From Pontibacter litorisediminis (GTDB lineage: Bacteria > Bacteroidota > Bacteroidia > Cytophagales > Hymenobacteraceae), in contig NZ_JARDUA010000002.1 in assembly GCF_029360645.1 (NCBI RefSeq), positions 186,001 to 250,000 on the forward strand: DNA of 64,000 bases. Reading direction: 5' to 3'. This document shows, one piece after another, positions 18,793-27,673 of this stretch. Made by a program: the position numbers and the translations under genes. The notes beneath the pieces are model-generated. The model was not told the origin of the DNA. It did not search any database and was given only the letters and a program-made list of their open reading frames with translations. How positions within the stretch are numbered: the stretch's first letter is position 1; each line of letters opens with the position of its first letter.

Positions 18793-19425
18793 CTATGCAA
18801 GTTTGTTGTGAATGCAGTAGCGAATTAGATCTGTGTTAGACGAGAAATTCATCTTCTCGTTTATGCGGTTTCGATACGTATTTACCGTACTGAGCGTTAA
18901 ACTTAAGTCCTCCGAAATAGATTTCGATGATTCACCTTCGGCTATCTTGCACATGATTTGAAATTCCCTGTCGGAAAGGGCTTCATGGGAGCCTATCCCC
19001 TTTCTGTCGCTCACTAACGTATCTGCCAGCAGCTCCGCCAGCGATGCGGTAATGTACTTTCCTCCACTCCATACTTTCCTGATAGCCATTACCAGTTCCT
19101 CTGCAGCGCTCTCTTTGCAGATATAGCCGGAGGCGCCTGCTTTCAGTGACCTTAGGGCATATGTTTTTTCAGGATACATACTCAGGATTAGCACAGGCAA
19201 CTGAGGGAACATCCGCTTAAGGTCAAGCAGCACATCCAGACCGCTCTTAACAGGCATGTTAATGTCTAACACCACAAAATTCGCCTCGCTCTTTTTCAGC
19301 TTTTTCATCACTTCAGCCCCATTCGTGGCTTCGGCAACCACCGTTATATCGGGTTCGTTTTTCAGAACTTTTTTAAGTCCTTCCCGAATCAGAACATAAT
19401 CGTCAGCGATCAATAAGTTAATCAT
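18793..19425 (-). CDS. NarL/LuxR-type response regulator
   Basis: A 210-residue DNA-binding regulator. The receiver (1-120) has Asp8-Asp9, phospho-acceptor Asp54 in VVLDINMPVKSG and Lys104 in YICKES. A C-terminal LuxR-type HTH (about 145-208) contains LSDREFQIMCKIAEGESSKS and LTLSTVNTYRNRINEKM. It follows the histidine kinase gene by 38 bases on the same strand and is almost certainly its partner. Targets are unknown. Confidence 0.95.
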   Translation of the reverse strand: MINLLIADDYVLIREGLKKVLKNEPDITVVAEATNGAEVMKKLKKSEANFVVLDINMPVKSGLDVLLDLKRMFPQLPVLILSMYPEKTYALRSLKAGASGYICKESAAEELVMAIRKVWSGGKYITASLAELLADTLVSDRKGIGSHEALSDREFQIMCKIAEGESSKSISEDLSLTLSTVNTYRNRINEKMNFSSNTDLIRYCIHNKLA

Positions 19426-19463
19426 CCTAACAGGTAAGTTGTTTATGTATAATCTCTATTCAA

Positions 19464-22049
19464 TCAGCCGAAAGGCACTTCCAGCATCACACGTGTTCCC
19501 CGGTCTGGACCGGATTCTATGGCCAGTCTGGCGCCGATTCTTTCAGCCCTCTCCTGCATGCCCAGAAGCCCAAAAGTTCTAGCTTTGGATAGGCTGTCAT
19601 GCTGCAGACCTCTGCCATCATCCTCAATGGTAAAGCAGAAGTGGTTAGCCGTCTTTTCTATCTTGATACTCGCTTTAGAAGCACCCGAGTGGCGTGCAAT
19701 ATTGGTCATGGACTCCTGTACGATCCGGAAGACCTCAATGGATTTCTCTTTCCCCAGCCCAATATAATCAAGGTCAGAGAGCACCTCCATTTGGATGGGG
19801 CTTCGCTTCTGGAAATCCTGTACCTGCGATTCAATTTCGGAAAGCAAACCAAAGTTATCGAGTATGGCAGGTCGTAGGGTTGCCACGATACCACGCACCG
19901 AAGCGATCGAGCTGTTAATGGTCTTCATCATGGACTGCAGCTCCGCCTGCAGTAAGCCCTGCTCCAATTTTCCTTCGCCAAGGGTTTTAAGCAGCAATGT
20001 TACATCAATTTTCAATGCTGTAAAAGCCTGCCCTAGCTCATCGTGCAGTTCTCGCGAGATATACTTCCGCTCCTCCTCCCGCATTACCTGCAAGTGGCGG
20101 GTAAGTGCCTGCAGCTGTTCATGCGATTTAGCAAGCGACTCCCCTGTCCTTTTCCCTTCCGCAATGTGCTCTTTGAGCAGCTCGTTGGTTTTTTGCAAAG
20201 CAGCGGTTCGCTTTTCCACACGTTCCTCCAGATCGCGGTTGTTTGCTTCCAAGGTTTTGCGGGCACTCACCTGCTCCGTCACATCCGTCACCAGGGTATA
20301 AAAGCCATGCACACCACCACCTCTCACATCCGGTATGTAGCAGACATGAATATGCTTCACGAAGTCTTCACGGTAAGGCATGGTGGCTTCAAACTCTAGC
20401 ATCTCTCCGGCCAATCCCCGCGCTATGTATGCCTTTACATTCTGATAAGCGGCTTCTCCCACCACTTCCCGGATAGTTTTCCCCAGTATCTCACTTGAGC
20501 TCATGTGAAACCACTCCTCATAGGCCTTATTAGCGAACCGATACCGCTCCTCTTTGTCCAGGTAGCCGATCAGAACAGGCAGCGCGTTGGTGATCAGTTT
20601 CAACTGTTGCTCACTTGCCTCCACAGCAATTCGTGCTTTTACCTGCTCTGTTACTTCCAGAGCAAATACCACCACCCCATCCACCTGTTTCTTGTTGTTG
20701 TAGCGAGCCTGCTGTATAAAGCGGAAGTACCTGTTCTCCATTACGCCGTCCTGAGGCCGTACAAACGGTATGAGCAGTTCCGCTTCTTCATGTGTAATGC
20801 CTGTTTCGTAAACTTTTTGAAAGCTCCGATAAGCAGGGTTATGCTCTATCTCAGGCAGTACTTCCAGGATTGATCTTCCTAATAGCTTTCGCCCGGGGAA
20901 AAGCTGCTCGTATACTGGGTTAACCAAAGTATAGACCAGATCCGGCCCATCCAGAATACAGATGGCTGCAGGTGCCTGCATGAAAAGTCCCTCGAGTCGC
21001 TTTCTCTGACTTTCTGCTTCTGCTTCGGCCTGCTGCAGCTCGAAAGTTCTCAACCTCACCCTGTCTTCGAGCTCACGATTCAGCTCCAGCAGCGATTCCG
21101 TCTTCTTTTCTAACTCCTGTTTGGTATTGATGAATTCGGTGACGTCCAAGGCAAAGATCAGAATGCCATCTACCTCCCCCCGTGTATTGAAAATAGCCTG
21201 GTTAATGAAATTCCAGTAAATGTTTTCCACTGGCTGCCCGTCGTAACGTGCTACCGGAACCAGAACCTCTTTTCCTTCGAAAGTCTCTCCCGTGTTGAAG
21301 ACATTCCGGATTACAGCAGCCATTGGCTGGTCCTCTAACTCTGGAAGCGCCTCGAATAGTGGCAACCCCACCAGTTTCCGTCCCGGGAACAACTGCTGAT
21401 AACTCTCATTTATCTCTTTGTATACCAAATCAGGACCTTCCAAGATGGCCAGGGCAGCCGGGGCCTGCTCAAACAATCGTTCCAGTCGGACACGCTGTTG
21501 GGCACCGAACGCGGTAGCCTGTTCCTCCCTCTTAAGACTTTCCGCTAACCTGCGTTTCGTGATTGCTTCTTCTGTTACATTGATAGTTTCATGCAATATA
21601 TAGGCAACTTCACCCAGCTCATCACAAATGGGAATATTGGTTACGTTCCAGTAACGTTCCAGGAATTTGCCGGGATGCTGAGGGTCTGCGATATCGTACT
21701 GCTGAATGTCTAGCCGGTGGGGCTTTCCTGTCCTCAGCACCTCCTCCAGGGAGGCTCTCAGGCTGGAAGTTGCGGAAGCTTGTGGAGAGTCGGGGTTATC
21801 GGGAAAGGCATCGAACAGATGCTTACCGATAATGTCTTCCCGGGCCTTGAAAGTCTCCTTTAGGAGCTCGTCCGTAGCTGCTTCAATCACAAACTGAGGA
21901 GAAAGAAGTAAACTGGAACTACTTTGGGATTGAAAAACTTTGTGAAAAGAGGACAAACTCTTGCCCGCCCCATTTTCTGGTGAAGAAAGTAAAACACCGG
22001 ACGCTATACTTGCTCTGTCAGGCAGATTATCATGCAACACATTATTCAT
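19464..22049 (-). CDS. Cytosolic four-PAS sensor histidine kinase, HisKA_3 type
   Basis: An 861-residue kinase with no membrane segment, so the stimulus is intracellular. Four PAS domains are visible: about 45-170, 190-310 (QAPAALAILEGPDLVYKEIN), 355-475 (QAPAAICILDGPDLVYTLVN) and 485-605 (NALPVLIGYLDKEERYRFAN). A coiled coil (about 610-655) leads to the dimerisation helix with the phospho-His in YISRELHDELGQAF. The HATPase ends with ARHSGASKAS, IEDDGRGL and TFGLLGMQERAE. PAS2 and PAS3 are so alike that they probably arose by duplication. It pairs with the regulator downstream. Confidence 0.93.
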   Translation of the reverse strand: MNNVLHDNLPDRASIASGVLLSSPENGAGKSLSSFHKVFQSQSSSSLLLSPQFVIEAATDELLKETFKAREDIIGKHLFDAFPDNPDSPQASATSSLRASLEEVLRTGKPHRLDIQQYDIADPQHPGKFLERYWNVTNIPICDELGEVAYILHETINVTEEAITKRRLAESLKREEQATAFGAQQRVRLERLFEQAPAALAILEGPDLVYKEINESYQQLFPGRKLVGLPLFEALPELEDQPMAAVIRNVFNTGETFEGKEVLVPVARYDGQPVENIYWNFINQAIFNTRGEVDGILIFALDVTEFINTKQELEKKTESLLELNRELEDRVRLRTFELQQAEAEAESQRKRLEGLFMQAPAAICILDGPDLVYTLVNPVYEQLFPGRKLLGRSILEVLPEIEHNPAYRSFQKVYETGITHEEAELLIPFVRPQDGVMENRYFRFIQQARYNNKKQVDGVVVFALEVTEQVKARIAVEASEQQLKLITNALPVLIGYLDKEERYRFANKAYEEWFHMSSSEILGKTIREVVGEAAYQNVKAYIARGLAGEMLEFEATMPYREDFVKHIHVCYIPDVRGGGVHGFYTLVTDVTEQVSARKTLEANNRDLEERVEKRTAALQKTNELLKEHIAEGKRTGESLAKSHEQLQALTRHLQVMREEERKYISRELHDELGQAFTALKIDVTLLLKTLGEGKLEQGLLQAELQSMMKTINSSIASVRGIVATLRPAILDNFGLLSEIESQVQDFQKRSPIQMEVLSDLDYIGLGKEKSIEVFRIVQESMTNIARHSGASKASIKIEKTANHFCFTIEDDGRGLQHDSLSKARTFGLLGMQERAERIGARLAIESGPDRGTRVMLEVPFG

Positions 22050-22702
22050 AGATTATCAGATCATAGCTTTGCTCAGGTCCTACTCGGGAGTTGAGAAAAG
22101 CTGTTCGTACTCGTACAAGTTGATAAGAGAGATAGGTATCTATGTCCGGCTTATGAAGAAGCACCCTGCCAGTAAAATCCATCTAGAGAAAGAAGGCGTT
22201 CGCGTTGGTGCAGGAGAAAATTACTTCCTGCGAAGAGTTTGGCAAAGGCGTGGAGCATAGGCTTTTCGTTTGGCGAGTTTTACTAGGGCAAAACCCCGGG
22301 ACAACACATTGATTCAAAACCGATTTTGGCTGGTTTCCTGACAAAGGAAATACGGCAGCGAAGTCTATCAACAAGATGTCTTTCAAAAAAGTGCCTTTAA
22401 ATTAATTAAAACCACTTTTAGGGCAAACCTAACCAGGCTTAGGCTTAATACAATGTAATGCCTGCTCATAACTTTCGAGCTCAGGTACAGCAGACAAAGA
22501 GCAAGTTTCTCATTCGCCCAGGAGCCCCCTGCTCCAGAAAAAGCAGTAAAAGTCAGCCACCAAGTCAGGAAATACTTTCTGTTTGAAACACGCCCGACGC
22601 TTATGAAGATGAGAGGGTAAATAAAGCACTAATACACCTTTGCCAGTCTACTCTCCTTGCCGTGCTTGACTCACTTTATGTACTGCAGAATGGAAGTAAC
22701 GA
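22050..22702. other. Gene-free stretch upstream of the kinase
   Basis: About 650 bases with only short frames in all readings. I see no recognisable gene, RNA, terminator or repeat. Composition is more AT-rich than its surroundings around 22370-22470. It must contain the kinase promoter, which I cannot place. Confidence 0.5.
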
Positions 22703-23089
22703 TCAGGAAGGCGACATGATATATGTGAAAATAAAAACCTTTTCAGACACCGTAGCCGGCTCCATCTGCGGTCTATAAGAAGAGTTTATAAGTAGAGAAG
22801 TATAGCGGGATGGAGGACAGCAGCGATGGTACCTGTATGGCGCCTCCAGCGTCTCCAACTTGTGGAGCGGTATATAAACGAAGAAGTACGCTATGGTGAG
22901 GAACGCCAGCAGCGTTGTAAGCAACTTCAGCAGAAAATTCACCCGCGTCCTTTCAACCAGATAAGTATAGTTGAACTTGTAGAACTGCAGCAGGTGCTGC
23001 CTCGCTTGGCAAGGCTCCACGGAATGAATAACACCATGATAAGAGCTTAAATACCGCGCTTTATACGTTCCTCCCATGGCTGAACCCAC
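22703..23089 (-). CDS. Doubtful small membrane protein
   Basis: A 128-codon frame with one strongly hydrophobic helix, LLKLLTTLLAFLTIAYFFVY (about residues 53-72), flanked by basic residues. The upstream part (YLVERTRVNFLL) and downstream part (HKLETLEAPYRYHR) look partly protein-like, but the tail does not. Copies of AAGTATA lie at 22798 and 22966. It could be a small inner-membrane protein or a remnant. Confidence 0.3.
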   Translation of the reverse strand: MGSAMGGTYKARYLSSYHGVIHSVEPCQARQHLLQFYKFNYTYLVERTRVNFLLKLLTTLLAFLTIAYFFVYIPLHKLETLEAPYRYHRCCPPSRYTSLLINSSYRPQMEPATVSEKVFIFTYIMSPS

Positions 23090-23160
23090 ACAGTTTCATA
23101 TAAGGCATCTTATGATTAATATAATCAAGGGCGAGAGGGAAAATGTAGTATAACTAAAAA

Positions 23161-23297
23161 TTACTTCATTAAAGTGAAGGTGCCTTTGTGGGTCTTGGTT
23201 TCGGTCTTGATCAGGTAGTGGTATATACCGCCAGTAGCTTCTTTTCCATTTGTTTGCTGCCTTACCGGTTGCATGACAATTGGAGCTAGCCATTTAT
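23161..23297 (-). pseudogene. Orphan C-terminal fragment of a type IX secretion substrate
   Basis: The frame reads WLAPIVMQPVRQQTNGKEAT, GGIYHYLIKTETKTHKGTF and TLMK before TAA at 23161-23163. The pattern of N/D-G, then G-x-Y-x-Y, then K-G-x-x-T-L-x-K at the extreme end is that of type B (gliding-motility-associated) C-terminal sorting domains. Only about 45 residues remain, with no start codon in context and no upstream body. This is the tail of a deleted secreted protein. No gene is seen in the flanking 23090-23510. Confidence 0.55.
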
Positions 23298-23315
23298 AAG
23301 ACACCCTCAGTTTGA

Positions 23316-23364
23316 AACCGTAAATGGCCCCTGCAACATAAAATCACAGGGGCCATTTACGGTT
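23316..23364 (-). terminator. Perfect 18-bp hairpin downstream of the acyltransferase
   Basis: Arms 23316-23333 and 23347-23364 are exact reverse complements of 18 bases with a 13-base loop. It lies about 150 bases past the acyltransferase stop on the minus strand. It has no clear T run. Confidence 0.6.
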
Positions 23365-23510
23365 CATGCGCAGGAAGGGACAACTGCCTGCACAAGGTAT
23401 TATACAGCTCCGCACATGCCCTGCTTCGGCAAACCGGTTCTGTTTCTATGGACTAGCTGACTTTTCTGTTGAACGTGGATCAGGTCAAAACCACTTGTTT
23501 CCCACGCTAC

Positions 23511-24620
23511 CTACTGGTGTCTCCACTTACTGCTCAGGTACCTCCTAACAGGGATGTCATACCCCACCATCACGACATAGGCTACACCAACCAACAGAGC
23601 CGTTCCAACTGACACAATAAGCGACAGCTCAGTTGTTCCAGGCTTGCTGCTGGTAAAGTAGTTGCCAAACATCCAGATAACGGCGTAGTGGGTCATGTAG
23701 AGTGGGTAAGAGATATTCCCGGAGAACACACAGAGCTTTTTCACCCCTGGTGCCAGGCTGGAGCCGGCTCCCAAAGCAACCAGTAGTGGAAAATAGAAAA
23801 GAACCACCATGGCCTCTGCCACCCAGTTCCATTCAAAATGAGGCATTAGAAAGGCCAGCGACAGCAGGATAGCCAGGCCTACGAACCCGAGTCTGTTCTT
23901 GATGATCCAGTTAGAGCGGTAGATCAAAAGTCCGGCTGAGAAAGAGTAGGCAATACGCGCCCCGCCATCCCAGAAGTTCTCACCGGCCCAGCCCCCCAGC
24001 AGATTTCCTGCACGGTAACTAACAAAGCAAAGAGCCAGCGCTGCTACTATGGTCAGTACGGTTAGGTAGCGGCGGGAGAGTTTGTACAGGACCAGGGCGT
24101 ACACAATATTGGCGACATATTCCCAGAATAAGGACCACGAAGGGGCATTGAGGCCAAACAGGTTGAAGGCACGTTCCTCCACCACCGGAAACGGAATGAG
24201 CAAGGCCGAGCAAAGGAACACCAGGATAAGCCTGCCTGTGCTGTATGCTCCTGTATAAGCGGCGAATGGGTCGAAGAGAAAAGCCAGCAGGCCTAATACC
24301 GAGCCTAGTATAACCAGAGGGTGCAGCCTGATCAGCCTTGCTTTAAAGAACTCCACAACCCCCATTTTGCCCATGCGGTCGTCATAGGCGTACCCAATAA
24401 CAAACCCGGACAGGCAGAAGAAAAAGTCCACAGCCAGGAAGCCGTGCCCGATAAAATTCTTGCCGGAGTCTGGCGGGTAAACCCACTCCATAAAGTGGAA
24501 GACCACAACAGCCAAAGCCGCTACTCCCCTTAACCCATCAAGAATGACAAAGTGCTGTTTCGTCTTTAAAAGGCCCGGGCTGGCTTCCAGGTTGCCTGTG
24601 TTTTCTTTAAGCTTATTCAT
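23511..24620 (-). CDS. Membrane acyltransferase, OafA/YrhL-like
   Basis: About 369 residues from the ATG at 24620. The Acyltransferase_3 family signature opens the protein: ILDGLRGVAALAVVVFHFME, with the catalytic His. About ten membrane helices follow, including FLAVDFFFCLSGFVIGYAY and ISYPLYMTHYAVIWMF with a second conserved His. Such enzymes O-acetylate or otherwise acylate surface sugars, lipids or peptidoglycan. The neighbours give no hint of substrate, and it is not inside a polysaccharide cluster. Confidence 0.9.
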   Translation of the reverse strand: MNKLKENTGNLEASPGLLKTKQHFVILDGLRGVAALAVVVFHFMEWVYPPDSGKNFIGHGFLAVDFFFCLSGFVIGYAYDDRMGKMGVVEFFKARLIRLHPLVILGSVLGLLAFLFDPFAAYTGAYSTGRLILVFLCSALLIPFPVVEERAFNLFGLNAPSWSLFWEYVANIVYALVLYKLSRRYLTVLTIVAALALCFVSYRAGNLLGGWAGENFWDGGARIAYSFSAGLLIYRSNWIIKNRLGFVGLAILLSLAFLMPHFEWNWVAEAMVVLFYFPLLVALGAGSSLAPGVKKLCVFSGNISYPLYMTHYAVIWMFGNYFTSSKPGTTELSLIVSVGTALLVGVAYVVMVGYDIPVRRYLSSKWRHQ

Positions 24621-25294
24621 TGGTTCTGGTAAGAGTGAAATGCAACCGGCAGCGATACCCTCAAGGGCTCCCTGCCATAGCATCTGATGGACAAAGCCGT
24701 AATATATTAAGTTTATTGCATTTAAGCGCAGCGACTAAGCCACAAATTGTTGTTACCACTACGAATTGAAGCTTGGGGCTACTCTACTTGCTAAAGTCAG
24801 GAAGGCTTTTCGGCTACCCTATACATATCACACCACAACACTTCATCTACTGTGTTGCTAGCGATCACCGGGCGGGGTGGCGGGTATGGGAATAGCACAG
24901 CCTCTAGGACGCGCCTGCTCCAGGTGGAAGAACACGGCTTCCTGATGGCGAAATACAGGAGGAACTGCCTTACAGCTCTCTGAGGCTGTACTTCCTACTT
25001 GTCGTACTGCCACAGTCAAATCAGAAACCTGATTTACATTTTTTCAAGTGAGCTGCAGGATTAGCCGCAACAGTTAACCGTATAACTAACTATGCGACCC
25101 TAGGAGTTATTACAGCCCCCAAAACTGGCTTTCCTGTTTCTGCCTCCCTTGATAACAGGGCATAACATCTTTGAATCTGGCGGCTTTGCCAGACGATCTC
25201 CTCACCGTGGGCTACCTACTATACTGGTAGCAGCTTTCCATATCTTAAACACGCGTGTACATAAGCAGATAACCTGAGCCCTGATATCAAAGAC
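24621..25294. other. Gene-free stretch between acyltransferase and M20 amidohydrolase
   Basis: About 670 bases between divergent genes. No frame with protein character, no RNA and no strong hairpin is visible. Promoters of both flanking genes must lie here, but no TAnnTTTG element stands out. Confidence 0.5.
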
Positions 25295-26545
25295 ATGCAA
25301 AAAATTTTCCCGCTTATACTTGCCCTTTTGCTGAGTGGAACACTCCATGCGCAAACAAAACAAAGCAATAAAATGGCTAACAACAATTCAAATGCGGCCT
25401 GGACAAAGAATATACCGGCTGAGGATATCATCAAATGGCGCCGACACATCCACGAAAACCCGGAGTTGTCTTTCGAGGAAGAGGAAACGAGTAAGTATGT
25501 GGAGGATGTCCTGAAGTCCTTGCCCAATATGGAAGTCATCAGGCCTGCAAAAACAAGCGTTATTGGAATTCTGAAAGGCACGCAGCCCGGAAAGGCCGTT
25601 GCTTTCCGGGCTGACATGGACGCCCTGCCTATGCAGGAGGAAACCGGTGTGCCTTACAGCTCAGACGAGGAAGGTGTGATGCACTCTTGCGGCCACGACG
25701 CGCACACTGCTATGCTGCTGGGAACCGCCTCTACCCTCTCTAAAATGCGGGACCAGATAAAGGGAACCGTATACTTCATTTTCCAGCACGCGGAAGAACA
25801 ACCACCCGGCGGGGCCATCGATATTGTGGAATCCGGGGCTTTAAAGGGCGTAGATGCTTTTTTCGGGATGCATGTGCTGCCCAACTTTCCGGTAGGCCAT
25901 ATAGGTATCCTGCCTAATGGCGCTGCTTCCACGGCTCAGGATATGTTCGATCTGACCGTTATCGGGAAAGGATCACACGGCTCCATGCCGCACTTAGGCA
26001 TTGATCCGATCGTGGTAGGAGCTGCCATTGTCAGCGCGTTGCAAACAATCGTATCGCGGAATGTTGAGCCTGGAGAAATGACAGTGGTTACCATAGGCAA
26101 GTTTCAGTCGGGAGATGCGTTTAATGTGATCGCAGACAGGGCGGAGCTGGCAGCCAGCATTCGCACCACATCGGAAGATACCCGGAAAGAGGTTGAAGGG
26201 AGAGTAAAAGAAATAATAGACAATATCACCAAGGCCTACGGTGCCACCTATGAGCTGGAGTACATCCCAACTTACCCGGCCATCCAAAATGATGCTGACC
26301 TGAATGCACTTGCCAGGAAAAGTGCAGTAGCAGTTTTGGGGAAAGCACAGGTCTTCGACGCGCCCATGATGACTGCCAGTGAGGATTTTTCCTACTATAG
26401 AAAGATAGCACCCGTCTGCTTTATGACACTCGGCATTGGGGAAGGGGCCGCGAACCACAACCCGAAGTTTACGGTGGATGAAAGCGCTTTGCAGAACGGG
26501 GTGAAAGCCCAGGTGCAGATCATACTGGATTACCTGAAAAAATGA
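25295..26545 (+). CDS. Secreted M20D amidohydrolase / peptidase
   Basis: A 416-residue enzyme with a signal peptide (1-19, ending LHAQ), so it acts in the periplasm or outside. The M20 catalytic core is visible: RADMDALPMQEETG, then MHSCGHDAHTAMLLG with metal-binding Cys/His, QHAEEQPPGGA and the late TASEDFSYY. The dimerisation insert (about 190-300) contains GKGSHGSMPHLGIDP. Family members hydrolyse N-acyl amino acids, hippurate or related amides using two metal ions. The gap downstream (26546-26922) holds only a candidate operator. Confidence 0.93.
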   Translation: MQKIFPLILALLLSGTLHAQTKQSNKMANNNSNAAWTKNIPAEDIIKWRRHIHENPELSFEEEETSKYVEDVLKSLPNMEVIRPAKTSVIGILKGTQPGKAVAFRADMDALPMQEETGVPYSSDEEGVMHSCGHDAHTAMLLGTASTLSKMRDQIKGTVYFIFQHAEEQPPGGAIDIVESGALKGVDAFFGMHVLPNFPVGHIGILPNGAASTAQDMFDLTVIGKGSHGSMPHLGIDPIVVGAAIVSALQTIVSRNVEPGEMTVVTIGKFQSGDAFNVIADRAELAASIRTTSEDTRKEVEGRVKEIIDNITKAYGATYELEYIPTYPAIQNDADLNALARKSAVAVLGKAQVFDAPMMTASEDFSYYRKIAPVCFMTLGIGEGAANHNPKFTVDESALQNGVKAQVQIILDYLKK

Positions 26546-26816
26546 GGTACCAATGTAGATATGGGGCTAAATGCTGTTCTAGCATGTACGAATGACATCT
26601 GTAATATCCTCTTTAGTAGTATCGCCTGCGGTCAATTACAGACAGACAGGGGTTAAACATTTTTAAACACGGATCTACCTGTAGGTTAACCTGTTCATCC
26701 TACTGGTAAACACCTGTTCTTGTCCTCTTTGATGATCTTTCCTGCCATCATGCGCCTGTGGGGTATCCCCCGGCGATGCACCTTGCATTTGGAGGGCCCC
26801 GGGCACGGCAGCAACC

Positions 26817-26837
26817 ATACTTATTTTGTGTAAGTAT
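26817..26837. promoter_or_regulatory. Inverted repeat upstream of the FMN reductase
   Basis: ATACTTA (26817-26823) and TAAGTAT (26831-26837) form a perfect 7-base inverted repeat with a 7-base spacer, about 85 bases before the reductase ATG. Both arms contain the core of the TATACTT heptamer. It may be an operator. Confidence 0.35.
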
Positions 26838-26922
26838 ACCCAAAGCTGCGCCCTATGCCTCTTCTCTATTCCGGCAAATAGGGTCAGCAACGGAAACTTG
26901 TTTGGAACATAATCCTGTAGAC

Positions 26923-27486
26923 ATGCTTAAAATCGCGATCATTATCGGCAGCACGCGTCCTGGCCGTAACGGCGAAGCGGTGGGCAAATGGGCCTACGAG
27001 ATAGCCTCGAAACGCACCGATGCCACCTATGAGCTGATTGACCTGAAAGAGGTAAACCTGCCCCTGCTGGACGAGCCAAAATCCCCGGCTATGCAGCAAT
27101 ACACCAAGCAGCACACCAAAGACTGGTCTGCCAGGATAGAACCGCTGGATGCTTTCGTGTTCGTGACCCCGGAATACAACCATGGTGTACCGGCTGCCCT
27201 CAAAAATGCGCTCGATTTCCTGTACAAGGAGTGGAACAACAAGGCATGTGGTTTTGTGGCCTACGGAAACGCGGGCGGGGCAAGAGCAGTGGAACACTTC
27301 CGGGCTATCGTGGCCGAGCTGCAAATGGCCGATGTGCGGGAACAGGTGGCTCTGTCCTTGTTCACCGACTTCGAGAACTACAGCGTGTTCAAGCCGGCCG
27401 CCTTCCACGAGAAAAAACTCAATACCCTGCTCGACCAGTTGGTAAGTTGGGGAACAGCTTTGAAGCAGGTGCGTGAGCAGAAATAG
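26923..27486 (+). CDS. NADPH-dependent FMN reductase
   Basis: A 187-residue flavodoxin-fold protein from the ATG at 26923. The upstream in-frame extension is not protein-like. The phosphate loop IIGSTRPGRNGEAV (about 6-19) and PEYNHGVPAALKNALDFLY (about 81-99) are the family marks, and YGNAGGARAVEHFR follows. It reduces flavins, quinones or chromate-type acceptors with NAD(P)H in the cytoplasm. No partner gene is adjacent. Confidence 0.92.
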   Translation: MLKIAIIIGSTRPGRNGEAVGKWAYEIASKRTDATYELIDLKEVNLPLLDEPKSPAMQQYTKQHTKDWSARIEPLDAFVFVTPEYNHGVPAALKNALDFLYKEWNNKACGFVAYGNAGGARAVEHFRAIVAELQMADVREQVALSLFTDFENYSVFKPAAFHEKKLNTLLDQLVSWGTALKQVREQK

Positions 27487-27673
27487 GATTAAGCTTCAAC
27501 GCTGTATTGTGGTGTCTGAACTTTACATCGTTTCATACCTGATGGCGCTTAGTTTAGCGTGGTTGTGAGCTGTGATGGCCGTAGGACCTGGCCTCCTACC
27601 GCTGCCCCTGCTGCCCTACCTTTTTCCGTCGCCGCCGTATGCCCATACACTTAAGGCAAAAAAGATCATCAGC

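Noticed and set aside
22183..22386. Minus-strand 67-codon frame considered as a transposase remnant
   Set aside because: No catalytic motif, no terminal inverted repeats and no target duplication are visible nearby.
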